From the NCBI RefSeq assembly GCF_013371085.1, contig NZ_JABWCV010000020.1, positions 1 to 64,000 of the forward strand: DNA of 64,000 nt, in the 5' to 3' direction. The stretch is from Vreelandella maris. GTDB taxonomy: Bacteria > Pseudomonadota > Gammaproteobacteria > Pseudomonadales > Halomonadaceae. The notes beneath the pieces are model-generated. The model searched no databases, was not told the origin of the DNA, and worked only from the letters and a program-made list of their open reading frames with translations. This document shows positions 48,991-58,526 of this stretch, one piece after another (the stretch's first letter is position 1; every line of letters starts with the position of its first letter). The position numbers and the translations under genes were made by a program.

Positions 48991-49913
48991 GCACAACGAC
49001 CCAAGCCTCTGTGACTCTCATTGACGGCAAAGCCTGTGCCGAGCGGGTGCTAGCCGAAGTCGCCGAAAGCGTTAAACACCTGGCGGCCGAAGGCACCATC
49101 CCCGGCTTGGCCGTTGTGCTGATTGGCGAAGACCCCGCCAGCCACGTGTACGTAAGAAATAAGATTCGCAAGGCGGAAGCGGTCGGTATTCATTCATTCG
49201 AACACCGCTTCGACACAACATTGAGCCAAGCCGAACTGCTGTCGTTGATCGACACGCTAAACAAAGACCCCGAGGTCAACGGTATTCTGGTGCAACTACC
49301 GCTACCGGATACGATCGACGAAGAAGCCGTTATTCAGGCCATAGACCCGCTGAAGGACGTCGACGGTTTCCATCACGCCAACGTGGGCGGCCTGGTACAG
49401 GGGCGCGATGTGCTGACGCCCTGCACCCCCAGCGGCTGCCTGCGGCTGCTGCAGGAAACCTGTGGCGATTTAACTGGCAAGCACGCCGTGATCGTGGGGC
49501 GTTCCAACATCGTTGGCAAACCCATGGCTTCATTGCTGTTGCACGCCCACTGCTCGGTGACGCTGCTGCACTCGCGTAGCGTCAATCCCAAAGCCATCGC
49601 CCGCCAGGCCGATATTGTCGTCGCCGCGGTGGGTCGCCCGAAAATGATCGATGCCAGCTGGCTCAAGCCCGGCGCGGTGGTGATCGATGTGGGGATCAAC
49701 CGCGTTGAGCAGGCGGTCGATGGCGAGAATAAAGGGGAGCGCAAGACCCGCCTGGTCGGCGACGTGGACTTCGCAAGCGCCAGCCAAGTAGCGAAAGCCA
49801 TTACGCCGGTGCCCGGCGGTGTCGGCCCCATGACGATTGCCTACTTGATGCAGAATACCGTCGCAGCGACCAAGCGGCAGCACCGTCAAGCGGGCCAACC
49901 AGCACTTACCTAA
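48987..49913 (+). CDS. folD: methylenetetrahydrofolate dehydrogenase/cyclohydrolase
   Basis: A bifunctional enzyme of 308 residues interconverting 5,10-methylene-THF, methenyl-THF and 10-formyl-THF with NADP+. Hallmarks are the catalytic [14 protein letters not shown] (Lys in place after Y), [18 protein letters not shown], the NADP-binding [18 protein letters not shown] and the C-terminal [17 protein letters not shown]. It links the methylene-THF made by the MgdABCD complex to PurU. It is probably a second, pathway-specific FolD beside a housekeeping copy elsewhere; that is inference. Confidence 0.93.
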   Translation: MSTTTQASVTLIDGKACAERVLAEVAESVKHLAAEGTIPGLAVVLIGEDPASHVYVRNKIRKAEAVGIHSFEHRFDTTLSQAELLSLIDTLNKDPEVNGILVQLPLPDTIDEEAVIQAIDPLKDVDGFHHANVGGLVQGRDVLTPCTPSGCLRLLQETCGDLTGKHAVIVGRSNIVGKPMASLLLHAHCSVTLLHSRSVNPKAIARQADIVVAAVGRPKMIDASWLKPGAVVIDVGINRVEQAVDGENKGERKTRLVGDVDFASASQVAKAITPVPGGVGPMTIAYLMQNTVAATKRQHRQAGQPALT

Positions 49914-49935
49914 TACGATACAGGAGGGCATCTCC

Positions 49936-51177
49936 ATGCCTTTTGGACTGCTTAAATATGGCCTGTCATCGGACTACCCCGTTGATGTGGATCTGCCGCC
50001 ACCCAAGGAGCTCAAGCCCTCCTACGATGTGGTGATCATCGGTGGCGGCGGCCACGGCCTCGCGATCGCCTATTACCTAGCCAAGTATCACAACATCACC
50101 AATGTAGCAGTACTTGAGAAAGCCTATCTTGGCGGTGGCAACACGGCGCGTAACACCGCCGTGATCCGCTCCAATTACCTGACCTCAGAAGGAGTCAAGT
50201 TTTACAGCGAGTCGGTCAAACTTTTCCAGAATCTATCCAACGAATTCGATTTCAACGTCATGTACTCGGAGCGCGGCCAGCTGACTCTAGCCCACACCGA
50301 CGCCACGGTGCGCTCGTTCCGCCAGCGGGCCGAGGTCAACAAGCATTTCGGTGGGCGTACCGACATGATTGACCGCCAGCAGATTCGTGAGCTGGTGCCC
50401 TCGCTGAACCTCGACCCTGGCCACCTGCCCGTGCTCGCGGGACTTTGGCACCGCGACGGTGCCACGGCTCGCCACGACGCCGTGGCCTGGGGCTATGCCA
50501 AGGAAGCGGCCAAGCGCGGCGTTGAAATTCATCAACTGACGGAAGTCCGTAACCTGGTCATCGAAGGCGGGCGTATCACCGCCGTCGAGACCAACCGCGG
50601 CACCATTCAGTGCGGCTGCGCCGTTCAGGCTGTTGCTGGCCATAGCTCCGTGCTGGCCAAGCAAGCCGGTTTCCGGCTACCCATCATCAGCTATCCCCTG
50701 CAGGCGATGGTCACCCAACCCGTAAAGCCTTTTCTGGACCCGCTGGTCAGCTCTTCCGCCCTGCACTGCTACGTTCAGCAGACCAGCCGCGGCGAAGTGG
50801 TCTTCGGCGGTGGGTCAGACCCCTACCCCCTCTACAACACGCGCTCCACGCTGGAAATGAAGGAAAGCCTGATTGCCAGCGGCATCGAGATGTTCCCGTT
50901 TCTGGCCAAGGCCAAGCTAATGCGCCAGTGGGGCGGGGTTACCGACATGACCCCCGACTACAGCCCGATCATGGGCGAGAGTCCGATCGAAAACTATTAC
51001 CTGGACGCCGGCTGGGGCACCTGGGGCTTCAAGGCGACGCCCATCTGCGGCAAGACCATGGCGGAAATGGTCGCCAGCGGCGGCAAAGTGCCCGAGCTGA
51101 TTCAACCGTTCCGCCTGGAGCGCTTTGCTAACTTCCAGCAAGTCAATGAAATGGGCGCCACGGCGGCCAGCCACTAA
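49936..51177 (+). CDS. mgdA: N-methylglutamate dehydrogenase subunit A (sarcosine oxidase beta-like)
   Basis: A flavoprotein of 413 residues homologous to the beta subunit (SoxB) of heterotetrameric sarcosine oxidase. The FAD motif is DVVIIGGGGHGLAIAYYLAK (about residues 31-50). The RHD motif in GATARHDAVAWGY (His about 180) matches the covalent FMN site of SoxB. WGGVTDMTPDYSPIMGE is typical of the C-terminal FAD contact. It would oxidise the N-methyl group of N-methylglutamate. Strict sequence criteria cannot separate MgdA from SoxB by eye; the gmaS-mgs neighbours favour MgdA. First of four linked subunit genes. Confidence 0.82.
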   Translation: MPFGLLKYGLSSDYPVDVDLPPPKELKPSYDVVIIGGGGHGLAIAYYLAKYHNITNVAVLEKAYLGGGNTARNTAVIRSNYLTSEGVKFYSESVKLFQNLSNEFDFNVMYSERGQLTLAHTDATVRSFRQRAEVNKHFGGRTDMIDRQQIRELVPSLNLDPGHLPVLAGLWHRDGATARHDAVAWGYAKEAAKRGVEIHQLTEVRNLVIEGGRITAVETNRGTIQCGCAVQAVAGHSSVLAKQAGFRLPIISYPLQAMVTQPVKPFLDPLVSSSALHCYVQQTSRGEVVFGGGSDPYPLYNTRSTLEMKESLIASGIEMFPFLAKAKLMRQWGGVTDMTPDYSPIMGESPIENYYLDAGWGTWGFKATPICGKTMAEMVASGGKVPELIQPFRLERFANFQQVNEMGATAASH

Positions 51178-51193
51178 CGAGAGGGCAAACGCA

Positions 51194-51490
51194 ATGAAAA
51201 TCATGAATTGCCCGCTCAACGGGCCACGCAACATCAGCGAATTCATCCATGGCGGGGAGCTAAAACCCATGCCGAACCCCACCACCTGTAGCGACCGCGA
51301 ATGGGCAGACTACGTTTTTTACAGCGACAACACCGCGGGCGTTATCACCGAGTGGTGGATGCATGTTGCCTCCAGCTACTGGTTTCTTGCCGAGCGGCAC
51401 ACCGTCACCGATGAAATTCTGCGCACCTTTGATCCCCAGGAAATTTTCCAGGAGCGCATCGAGTTTGCCGTCGAGGAGAAACGCTCATGA
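51194..51490 (+). CDS. mgdB: N-methylglutamate dehydrogenase subunit B (sarcosine oxidase delta-like)
   Basis: A small zinc-binding subunit of 98 residues matching SoxD. KIMNCPLNGPRNISEFIHGGE at the start and CSDREWADYVFYSDN supply the Cys/His zinc ligands, and VITEWWMHVASSYWFLAERHTVTDEIL is highly conserved. It bridges subunits in the tetramer. The ATG at 51194 is used because it begins the conserved sequence. Its stop overlaps the next gene by four bases (ATGA). Confidence 0.88.
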   Translation: MKIMNCPLNGPRNISEFIHGGELKPMPNPTTCSDREWADYVFYSDNTAGVITEWWMHVASSYWFLAERHTVTDEILRTFDPQEIFQERIEFAVEEKRS

Positions 51491-54435
51491 ACCGCCATGT
51501 CTCACCTGAAAATATTCAGACCATGCCAACACGCCTCCCGGCCCCGATGGGTAGTCTCATCAATCGCCAGCAGCCGATCACCTTTCAGTTCGAAGGCACG
51601 AATTACCATGGGGTAGAAGGAGATACGCTAGCCAGCGCGCTGATCGCCAATGGCCGCTACCTGCTCTCGCGCTCCTTCAAGTATCACCGACCTCGTGGCC
51701 CGCTGACCATGGCAGGCCAGGACGCCAATACACTGGTTCAGCTACCCGACGAGCCCAATGTGCTGGCGGATACGCACCCGCTCAGCCAAGGCCTGGCCGT
51801 CACCGGCCAGAACTACAGCGGCAGCCTGGATCACGACAGCGACATGAAGCTGGGCAAGTTCTCCAAGTTCATGCCGGTGGGCTTCTATTACCGCTCCTTC
51901 TATAAGCCTAAAGGTGCCTGGAAGTTCTGGGAGTCGCTGATTCGCAAGAAGGCCGGGCTGGGCAGATACGATCTTAATGCCACCGGTAGCTATCACGACA
52001 AGGCCTACCTGTTTGCCGATGTGGTTGTGGTCGGCAGTGGACCGGCGGGCCTGAAGGCGGCCTTGACCGCCGCTGAAGGGGGCGCAAAGGTGCTGCTAGT
52101 TGAACAGCAATCTCAGTTGGGTGGCGCGCTAACCTACGCCCGCTTCGATGATGCAGGCGTGCGTGCCGGTCAAGTACGCGAAGCGCTGATCCCGGCGGTT
52201 GAAGCGCATGTCAATATTCATGTGCTGTGCAAAGCCACCTGCAATGGCTGGTTTACCGACAACTTCCTGCCCGTGATCCAGGGCACTCGGATGTACAAGG
52301 TTCGCGCCCAGGAGTGCATCGTTGCCGCTGGCGCGTTTGATCAACCGGCGATTTTTCGCAACAACGATTTGCCTGGCGTCATGCTGGCCAGCGCCGCCCA
52401 GCGGCTGATTCGCCATTACGCGGTACGCCCTGGTAAACGCGCCGTCGTGCTCACTGGCAATGACGATGGCTACCTAGCAGCACTCGACTTGCACGAACAG
52501 GGAATTGAGGTCGCGGCGCTGGTGGATATGCGCGCTGGGCCGGTCGACACCCGCCTCACCCAAACAATCAACCAGCATGGTATTCCGCTGCATGTTGAGC
52601 ACACCGTATTCGAGGCGCTACACGACAAAACCCTGCACCACGTGACCGGTGTTGATGTGCGGCGCATCACCCGCCGTGGCGAGGTGGCTGACGATAGCCT
52701 AACGCTGGAATGCGATTTGCTGTGCATGGCCGCTGGCTATATGCCGATGTATCAACTGTTGTGTCAGGCGGGTGGCAAGCTGACCTATAACGATGATGTG
52801 GCTGAATTTTCCCTCTCAAACCTGCCCAAGCACCTGTACGTGGCGGGCTCGGTCAACGGCTTGCACGATCTTGACCAGGTACTGCAAGACGGCGTCATCG
52901 CCGGTACCCAGGCGCTGCACAGCCTCGACCTGCCAGCTACTGAAGCCGCTCCCCTGGTGGGAGCGCCGAAGCAGGTAAACTTTCCCTGGCCCATTTTTGC
53001 CCACCCCAAGGGCAAGGAATTCGTCGATTTTGATGAAGATCTGCAAATTCGCGATATCATCAACGCAACGCGCCACGGCTATCGAGACGTGCAGCTAGTC
53101 AAGCGTTTCTCAACCGTCGGCATGGGCCCTTCGCAAGGCCGCCATTCGGCGCTGCCCACCGCGCGCCTGGTCGCCGACGCCACGGGCCGCACCGTCAGCG
53201 AAACCGGGGTTACCACCGCGCGCCCACCGTTCACCGCTGAAACCCTTTCCCACCTGGCCGGTCGCAGTTTCGACCCCTTCCGGGTCACGCCACTGCACCA
53301 GCGCCATCTGCAACTCGGCGCCAAGATGATGCCAGCGGGCGATTGGCAACGCCCGGCCTTTTACCCCTCGGCAACGAGTGGCCACCTGGATCGTGACCGC
53401 TGCATGCAGGAAGAGGCGATTCATGTCAGGGAAAAGGTCGGCCTGATCGATGTTTCCACTCTGGGCGGCATCGAGGTGCGCGGGCCGGACGCCGCGGAGT
53501 TCGTCAACCGTATCTACACCTTCGGCTTCCTCAAGCAGCCGGTGGGGCGTACCCGTTACGCCGCCATGGCCAATGAGCAGGGCGTCGTGGTTGATGACGG
53601 TGTTTCCTGCCGCCTTGGCGAGAATCACTTTTACGTTACCGCCACCACCAGCGGCTTGGCGCGCGTGTATCAGAGCATGCTGCAGTGGAATGCCCAATGG
53701 CGCCTGGACGTGGATATCGCCAATGTCACGTCAGCTTACGCGGCGGTGAATGTCGCCGGGCCGTTATCGCGCAAGGTGCTGGAAAAAGTCTGCACCGAGG
53801 TGGATCTTTCGCCTGAAGCGTTCCCCTACCTGGAGCTGCGTGAAGGTAAAGCCGGTGAAGCGCCAGCGCGCCTGCTGCGGGTAGGTTTCGTCGGCGAGCT
53901 GGGCTATGAGCTTCATGTGCCGTCACGCTATGGCGAGTACCTCTGGGACTTGCTGATGAAAGCGGGCGAAGAGTTCGGTATCCGCCCCTTTGGCGTCGAA
54001 GCCCAGCGGCTGCTACGCCTTGAAAAAGGCCATGTCATCATTGGCCAGGATACCGACGGCATGAGCCACCCTTCCGAGATCGGCATGAGCTGGGCGGTCA
54101 ATCGCAAAAAGCCGTTCTTTGTCGGCCGCCGTGCCGTGGATATTCTCGATGAGCAGCCCGCCAAGCGCCGCCTGGTCGGCTTCCGATTACCGGCAACCTC
54201 CGCCAAGCCGCTGGAAGGCCACCTTGTGCTGGAAGGCAGCGATATCACCGGCAACGTGACCTCTTGTGAATACTCACCTAGTCAGGACGCGATCATCGGC
54301 CTGGCTTACGCTGGCGCCGATAAAGCGACGCCCGGCAGCCATATCACCATTCGTGTTGAAGGCGGCGATGAAGTTAACGCCGAGGTCGTCAAACTGCCGT
54401 TCTACGATGCCAACAACAGCCGACAGGAGATGTAA
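51487..54435 (+). CDS. mgdC: N-methylglutamate dehydrogenase subunit C (sarcosine oxidase alpha-like)
   Basis: A protein of 982 residues homologous to SoxA. An N-terminal 2Fe-2S-ferredoxin-like fold (about 25-110: FEGTNYHGVEGDTLASALIANG, SRSFKYHRPRGPLT) is followed by a dinucleotide-binding domain (about 175-490, ADVVVVGSGPAGLKAALTAAEGGAKVL). The C-terminal half (about 590-980) is an aminomethyltransferase/GcvT-type folate-binding domain (VREKVGLIDVSTLGGIEVRGPDAAEFVNRIY, GELGYELHVPS). The oxidised methyl group is handed to tetrahydrofolate here, giving methylene-THF. Length and domain order match family members exactly. Confidence 0.88.
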   Translation: MNRHVSPENIQTMPTRLPAPMGSLINRQQPITFQFEGTNYHGVEGDTLASALIANGRYLLSRSFKYHRPRGPLTMAGQDANTLVQLPDEPNVLADTHPLSQGLAVTGQNYSGSLDHDSDMKLGKFSKFMPVGFYYRSFYKPKGAWKFWESLIRKKAGLGRYDLNATGSYHDKAYLFADVVVVGSGPAGLKAALTAAEGGAKVLLVEQQSQLGGALTYARFDDAGVRAGQVREALIPAVEAHVNIHVLCKATCNGWFTDNFLPVIQGTRMYKVRAQECIVAAGAFDQPAIFRNNDLPGVMLASAAQRLIRHYAVRPGKRAVVLTGNDDGYLAALDLHEQGIEVAALVDMRAGPVDTRLTQTINQHGIPLHVEHTVFEALHDKTLHHVTGVDVRRITRRGEVADDSLTLECDLLCMAAGYMPMYQLLCQAGGKLTYNDDVAEFSLSNLPKHLYVAGSVNGLHDLDQVLQDGVIAGTQALHSLDLPATEAAPLVGAPKQVNFPWPIFAHPKGKEFVDFDEDLQIRDIINATRHGYRDVQLVKRFSTVGMGPSQGRHSALPTARLVADATGRTVSETGVTTARPPFTAETLSHLAGRSFDPFRVTPLHQRHLQLGAKMMPAGDWQRPAFYPSATSGHLDRDRCMQEEAIHVREKVGLIDVSTLGGIEVRGPDAAEFVNRIYTFGFLKQPVGRTRYAAMANEQGVVVDDGVSCRLGENHFYVTATTSGLARVYQSMLQWNAQWRLDVDIANVTSAYAAVNVAGPLSRKVLEKVCTEVDLSPEAFPYLELREGKAGEAPARLLRVGFVGELGYELHVPSRYGEYLWDLLMKAGEEFGIRPFGVEAQRLLRLEKGHVIIGQDTDGMSHPSEIGMSWAVNRKKPFFVGRRAVDILDEQPAKRRLVGFRLPATSAKPLEGHLVLEGSDITGNVTSCEYSPSQDAIIGLAYAGADKATPGSHITIRVEGGDEVNAEVVKLPFYDANNSRQEM

Positions 54436-54438
54436 ACC

Positions 54439-55170
54439 ATGGCGACTCTGGAAGACACTCTCACCACCAAGCGTACGCCGCTTTACCATCTTCACCAGGC
54501 CAACCAGCCCAACGCGACCGGGTGGCAACACCTGGGCGGCTATGCGATCAAGGCTGGGCAGGATGAAACACAGGTCGAGCCAACTACCGTCGCGCCCGCT
54601 TGCGGGTTAACGGATCTGTCCGCGCTGGCACGGGTCGGGTTACGCGGCAAGAAGGCAGCAACGATACTCAGCGAGAAGCACTACCAGCTACCCGCTGCGC
54701 CCAATCAAGCGCTACGCCAAGAAGATGGCAGCCTAGTAGCCAAGCTATCCGCCAGCGAATATCTGCTGCTGGGCAGCTTTGCCGATGACGGCGAGCGCAT
54801 CAGCCGCGATGAGCTAGCGTGGCAGGCGGCCGAGCGTGCCCATCGTCTGCCTGATGCCTATCTTCTCCCCCGCCAGGATACGCACGCTTGGCTTGCCTTG
54901 ACCGGCTCCCATGCCAGCGATGTAATGGCGAAGCTGTGCGGCGTTGATTTGTCACCTAAAGCGTTTGCCCCGGGCCACGTCGCTCAAACCTCTGTCGCGC
55001 GGGCCAATGCCATCATTATCAACGCCAGCCAAGCGGATCTTTCCTGCCTCTATCTCTTGGTGGATAGCGCTTCGGCATGTTATTTCTGGCCTATTCTTCT
55101 TGATGCGATGCAGGAATTCGAGGGGAAAGAGCTTAATATCATGGCGTTGCGTCATCATCATCCAGCGTAA
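54439..55170 (+). CDS. mgdD: N-methylglutamate dehydrogenase subunit D (sarcosine oxidase gamma-like)
   Basis: A protein of 243 residues matching SoxG, the gamma subunit. It has a GcvT-like fold without a catalytic site (CGLTDLSALARVGLRGKKAATIL, RLSASEYLLLG-type strand at KLSASEYLLLGSF, and SHASDVMAKLCGVDLSPKAF). It starts three bases after mgdC and closes the four-subunit set. The C-terminal LNIMALRHHHPA is histidine-rich. Confidence 0.85.
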   Translation: MATLEDTLTTKRTPLYHLHQANQPNATGWQHLGGYAIKAGQDETQVEPTTVAPACGLTDLSALARVGLRGKKAATILSEKHYQLPAAPNQALRQEDGSLVAKLSASEYLLLGSFADDGERISRDELAWQAAERAHRLPDAYLLPRQDTHAWLALTGSHASDVMAKLCGVDLSPKAFAPGHVAQTSVARANAIIINASQADLSCLYLLVDSASACYFWPILLDAMQEFEGKELNIMALRHHHPA

Positions 55171-55178
55171 TGCAGGCT

Positions 55179-55216
55179 GAACAGCCTGGTGGCGACGGGA
55201 AGCCACCAGGCTGTTC
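55179..55216 (+). terminator. perfect 15-bp hairpin between mgdD and iclR-type gene
   Basis: Stem GAACAGCCTGGTGGC / GCCACCAGGCTGTTC with an eight-base loop (GACGGGAA), starting nine bases after the mgdD stop. It is not followed by a T-run (acacaccg). It may stabilise the mgd transcript end or attenuate read-through into the regulator gene. Confidence 0.65.
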
Positions 55217-55255
55217 ACACACCGAATCCATTCAGTCAGGAACCTTATTACGGCT

Positions 55256-56050
55256 ATGGCGACACATTCCAGCAAAGAGATCGACTATACGGTTCCCGCG
55301 CTTTATCGAGGCCTTAAAATCCTCGAACTCTTCGACAGTCAGCACCGGATACTCACCACCCAGGATTTTGCCGATGCGCTGGAGGTCACTACGTCATCCA
55401 TTTACCGTATCGTGACCACCCTGACCGAGATGAACTACTTAGAGAAAGTAGCCAAGAACACCTATCAACTAGGCCCCCAGGTCATTTCCCACGGCTTCAG
55501 CTATCTTGCTAGCCGAGACATCGTTGATATCGTCATGCCGCACCTGAATGCTCTGCGCAATTTAGTGTCGATGTCTTGCCACCTTAGTGTGCGCGAAGGT
55601 CAGGATGCGGTGTATATATACCGCTCCTTTGCGTCGCAGCGGCTTTCCGTGAATGTGCCCGTGGGCACGCGCATCGCTTGCCACAGTTGCGCCATGGGCA
55701 GAGTCCTGCTGACGGATCTTGACGAACCCGAACTCGATGCCCTTTATCAGCACGTGCGCCTGGATGGCTACCCCGCTCCGGCACCTCGCACGCTCCCCGA
55801 ACTGAAACAGGCGATTGCCAACGACCGCACGACAGGCTGGGTCATTCACCGCTCCGACTATGCCACCGCCATCGCCACCGGGCTAAAGGATTATCAGGGG
55901 CGCATTGTAGCGGCCATCAACGTTTCAGGCCCTGACGCCTTGATCGATGGCGACGCCTATATGACAGATCTCAAACAACAATTATTAGCGACCGCCGAGC
56001 GTATTTCCTTCGAGCTGGGCAGCATTGAAAGGCGCAGCAAACCAGCCTGA
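55256..56050 (+). CDS. IclR-family transcriptional regulator
   Basis: A regulator of 264 residues. The N-terminal winged helix (VPALYRGLKILELFDSQHRILTTQDFADALEVTTSSIYRIVTTLTEMNYLEK) is followed by the IclR effector-binding domain (about 90-260) with the typical RIACHSCAMGRVLL loop and GWVIHRSDYATAIATGLKDYQGRIVAAINVSGP. Sitting at the end of the methylamine operon, it probably controls the locus in response to a pathway intermediate; the palindrome in the gmaS/purU region is a candidate site. Transcription may be shared with mgdD or driven from the 85-bp gap. Confidence 0.9.
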   Translation: MATHSSKEIDYTVPALYRGLKILELFDSQHRILTTQDFADALEVTTSSIYRIVTTLTEMNYLEKVAKNTYQLGPQVISHGFSYLASRDIVDIVMPHLNALRNLVSMSCHLSVREGQDAVYIYRSFASQRLSVNVPVGTRIACHSCAMGRVLLTDLDEPELDALYQHVRLDGYPAPAPRTLPELKQAIANDRTTGWVIHRSDYATAIATGLKDYQGRIVAAINVSGPDALIDGDAYMTDLKQQLLATAERISFELGSIERRSKPA

Positions 56051-56271
56051 TAATGCACGGCATACAGGTCAGTGTGTGGCGCAGCTGAGGGCTGCGCGCA
56101 CCAAACAAGCGCATGAGCTTCTCGATAGCCGGTTAATGTCAAGGCCGCTAAAGCGTGGATGTGAGTCAGCAATAAAGCGGCACTGCTTCGTTCCGTGGTT
56201 TATAATTTCATATACGTATTTTATTTTTCATATTCACGTCTAATGTGGCACAAACATTGCCCTGTAAGGTT

Positions 56272-56883
56272 ATGAGCGAAAAAATTACCACCGACAAGAA
56301 TGAAACGCGCCTTAGCCTGGAGCAACATATCGCCAGAGCTTTGAAACGTAAGCGCATCTCACAAGGCTACAAGATATCCGACGTGGCGCGCATTGCAGAA
56401 CTCAGCCAAGGGATGATCAGCAAGGTCGAAAACGCCCAAGTGTCGACCAGCCTGGACACCCTAAGCCGCCTCTGCAACGCCATCGACCTGCCGATATCCA
56501 AGCTGTTCAGCGATTTTGATATCGGCGGCCGGGGGGCGCAACACGTAAAGTCCGGAGAAGGCATGGAAGTTGTGCGCACCGGTACCGAAGTCGGCCACAC
56601 CTATCATCTGCTCAGCTATCGCCAGGGGCCGATCAAGCGCTACGAACCCTTTCTGATCACTATGGACGATGCCAGCGAAGTTTTCCCGAACTTCAGTCAT
56701 GCCGGGCACGAGTTTATCTACCTGCTTGAAGGACGACTTCTATACCGACACGGCAAACAGTTTTATGAAATGGGCCCCGGCGACAGCCTGGCATTCGATG
56801 CCGCCGTACCGCATGGGCCGGAGCAACTGTTAGACGTCCCCATCAAACTGCTCTCGATTATTCATTACGACAATGAAGATTGA
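56272..56883 (+). CDS. XRE-family HTH regulator with cupin sensor domain
   Basis: A regulator of 203 residues. The helix-turn-helix (about 15-75) has ALKRKRISQGYKISDVARIAELSQGMISKVENAQVSTSLDTLSRLCNAI. A cupin_2 ligand domain (about 110-200) has HAGHEFIYLLEGRLLYRHGKQFYEMGPGDSLAFDAAVPHGPEQLL. Such proteins (PuuR-like) repress amine, betaine or amino-acid catabolic genes. The ATG at 56272 is preferred over a GTG at 56245. It is followed by the broken FAD oxidase copy and a nitrilase remnant, presumably its former targets. About 110 bp of its 3' end is duplicated at 12225-12340. Confidence 0.85.
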   Translation: MSEKITTDKNETRLSLEQHIARALKRKRISQGYKISDVARIAELSQGMISKVENAQVSTSLDTLSRLCNAIDLPISKLFSDFDIGGRGAQHVKSGEGMEVVRTGTEVGHTYHLLSYRQGPIKRYEPFLITMDDASEVFPNFSHAGHEFIYLLEGRLLYRHGKQFYEMGPGDSLAFDAAVPHGPEQLLDVPIKLLSIIHYDNED

Positions 56884-57793
56884 TACCGCCTCGTTCTGAT
56901 ATACATGTCCAGGTAAATAAACGACCTTATTAACAGGCGTGACTATACTGTGATTTGAGATTGGAGAAATGCCCTAATGCGGCCACTGTGAGGCATACGG
57001 CAAATCACCAGCCAGGTTGTATTCCTCACTACCCCGCCTTCTGCGCACCGCCGTACCCACTTCATGGTGGTCGTCATGAGCCAGCTTACGCCAACCGCAA
57101 TCAAGGAGTTCAAGACCGGTTTCGCAGGAAGTGTCCTTCTTCCTGACAATCCTCAATATGACGAAGTGCGCCAGATATGGAATGCCATGATTGATCGCGG
57201 GCCTTCCATGGTGGCTCGCTGCACGTCACCTGCCGATGTAGTTCACGCCCTAAACTTCGTACGCCAACATAGTGTTCCTTTCTCCCTTCGTGGCGGTGGG
57301 CACAACATTGCCGGCAATGCGGTCTGCAATGAGGGTGTGATGATCGATTTCTCACCGATGAAGAAAGTAGACATCGATCAACAACATCATCAAGGCCATG
57401 TTGAGCCTGGCTGTACCCTCGCTGAATTCGACACCGCTGCCCAAGCATACGGGCTCGCCACACCGCTGGGCATCAACTCCACCACCGGGGTGGCCGGCCT
57501 GACCCTGGGGGGCGGCTTCGGTTGGCTCAGCCGAAAATACGGCCTGACCGTCGACAACCTGCTCGGCGTGGATGTCATCACGGCAGACGGACAACCCAAC
57601 AGCTACATGCCAGCGAATCAGAAAACGTCGACCTATTCTGGGGGCTGCGAGGCGGGGGCGGGAACTTTGGTATCGTGACCCGTTTCACGTTTCAGCTGCA
57701 CCCTGTGGGCCCGAACATGCTGTGCGGTCTTATCGTCTTTCCCTTCGAACAGGCGAAATCGGTCATCACCCAGTTCGCCCGCTTTACCGAAAC
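56784..57793 (+). repeat. segmental duplication, copy B
   Basis: Partner of 12225-13271. It includes the intact end of the XRE-cupin gene, the leader (tattaacaggcgtgactata) and the 5' half of the FAD oxidase. Identity is high through the coding part with scattered third-position differences. The match resumes at 58629-58662 beyond the insertion element. It ends where the neighbouring nitrilase remnant begins. Confidence 0.85.
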
Positions 57794-57883
57794 GTAAGCA
57801 ATGGTATGGAGTCCTCCCCACCCTCTACCGGCGCCGGTGCGCCACACTGAGAGGGTGAGGTCACCGACTGAGGAGCGCATCCC

Positions 57884-58410
57884 ATGAGTATTTCACGTGT
57901 TGGTGTCGATATTGCTAAATCCGTCTTTCATGCCCACGGCGTCGATCGCCATGATCAGGTCCAATGGCGCGGCAAGTACCAGCGTGACAAGTGGCTGGAC
58001 GCCATCGTCAAGCGCGTCACCGCAGGCGCCGCGTGTGCCTCCGCCCATCATTGGGCACGCGTGCTGCAGGCGCGCGGTTATCACGTCAAGCTGATCGCCG
58101 CCCAGTTCGTGAAGCCCTACGTCAAGAGCAACAAGAACGATCGCGTGGATACCGAGGCGATCTGCGAGGCCATGGGCCGGCCTCACATGCGCTTTGTCGC
58201 CGTCAAGACGGTCGAGCAGCAGGATGTTCAGGCGGCACATCGCATCCGCAGTGAACTGGTTCAGCAGCGTACTGCCAAGGCCAACCAAATTCGTGGCCTG
58301 ATCGGCGAGTACGGACTGGTGGCACCTACCGGCATTGGCCAGCTGCGCGCGGCCTTGCCACGCTGGCGGGAGGATGCCGAGAACGGACTGACCGACGACT
58401 TTCGTGTGCA
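57884..58410 (+). pseudogene. IS110-family transposase, N-terminal fragment (left)
   Basis: About 176 codons of a DEDD-type IS110 (IS1111-like) transposase. The RuvC-like start is SRVGVDIAKSVFHAHGVDRHD, and the fragment continues through VKLIAAQFVKPYVKSNKNDRVDTEAICEA and ends after RWREDAENGLTDDF. The full-length family is about 340 residues, so the C-terminal Serine-containing Tnp20 domain is absent. The frame stops at 58423 shortly after the junction with the inverted fragment. Inactive. Confidence 0.85.
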
Positions 58411-58526
58411 TCGAGCCATTTAGCGCGAGAGTACTTGCCGCACCACTGGACCTGGTCATGGCGATCCACACTGTGGACGTGAAAAACAGACTTTGCGATA
58501 TCAACGCCGACCCGAGTAATGTTCAT
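58410..58526 (-). pseudogene. IS110-family transposase, N-terminal fragment (right, inverted)
   Basis: On the minus strand about 39 codons (ITRVGVDIAKSVFHVHSVDRHD through YSRAKWLD) repeat the start of the left transposase fragment with several differences (VHSVDRHD against AHGVDRHD). It therefore comes from a diverged element rather than a simple inverted copy. Homology stops at the junction near 58410. Upstream leader sequence is also shared with the left fragment. Confidence 0.8.

Noticed and set aside
49936..55170. Plain heterotetrameric sarcosine oxidase (soxBDAG)
   Set aside because: Subunit types match, but gmaS and mgsABC sit next door and no glyA or glycine-betaine demethylation gene is present, so N-methylglutamate dehydrogenase is the better reading. 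Not excluded biochemically.
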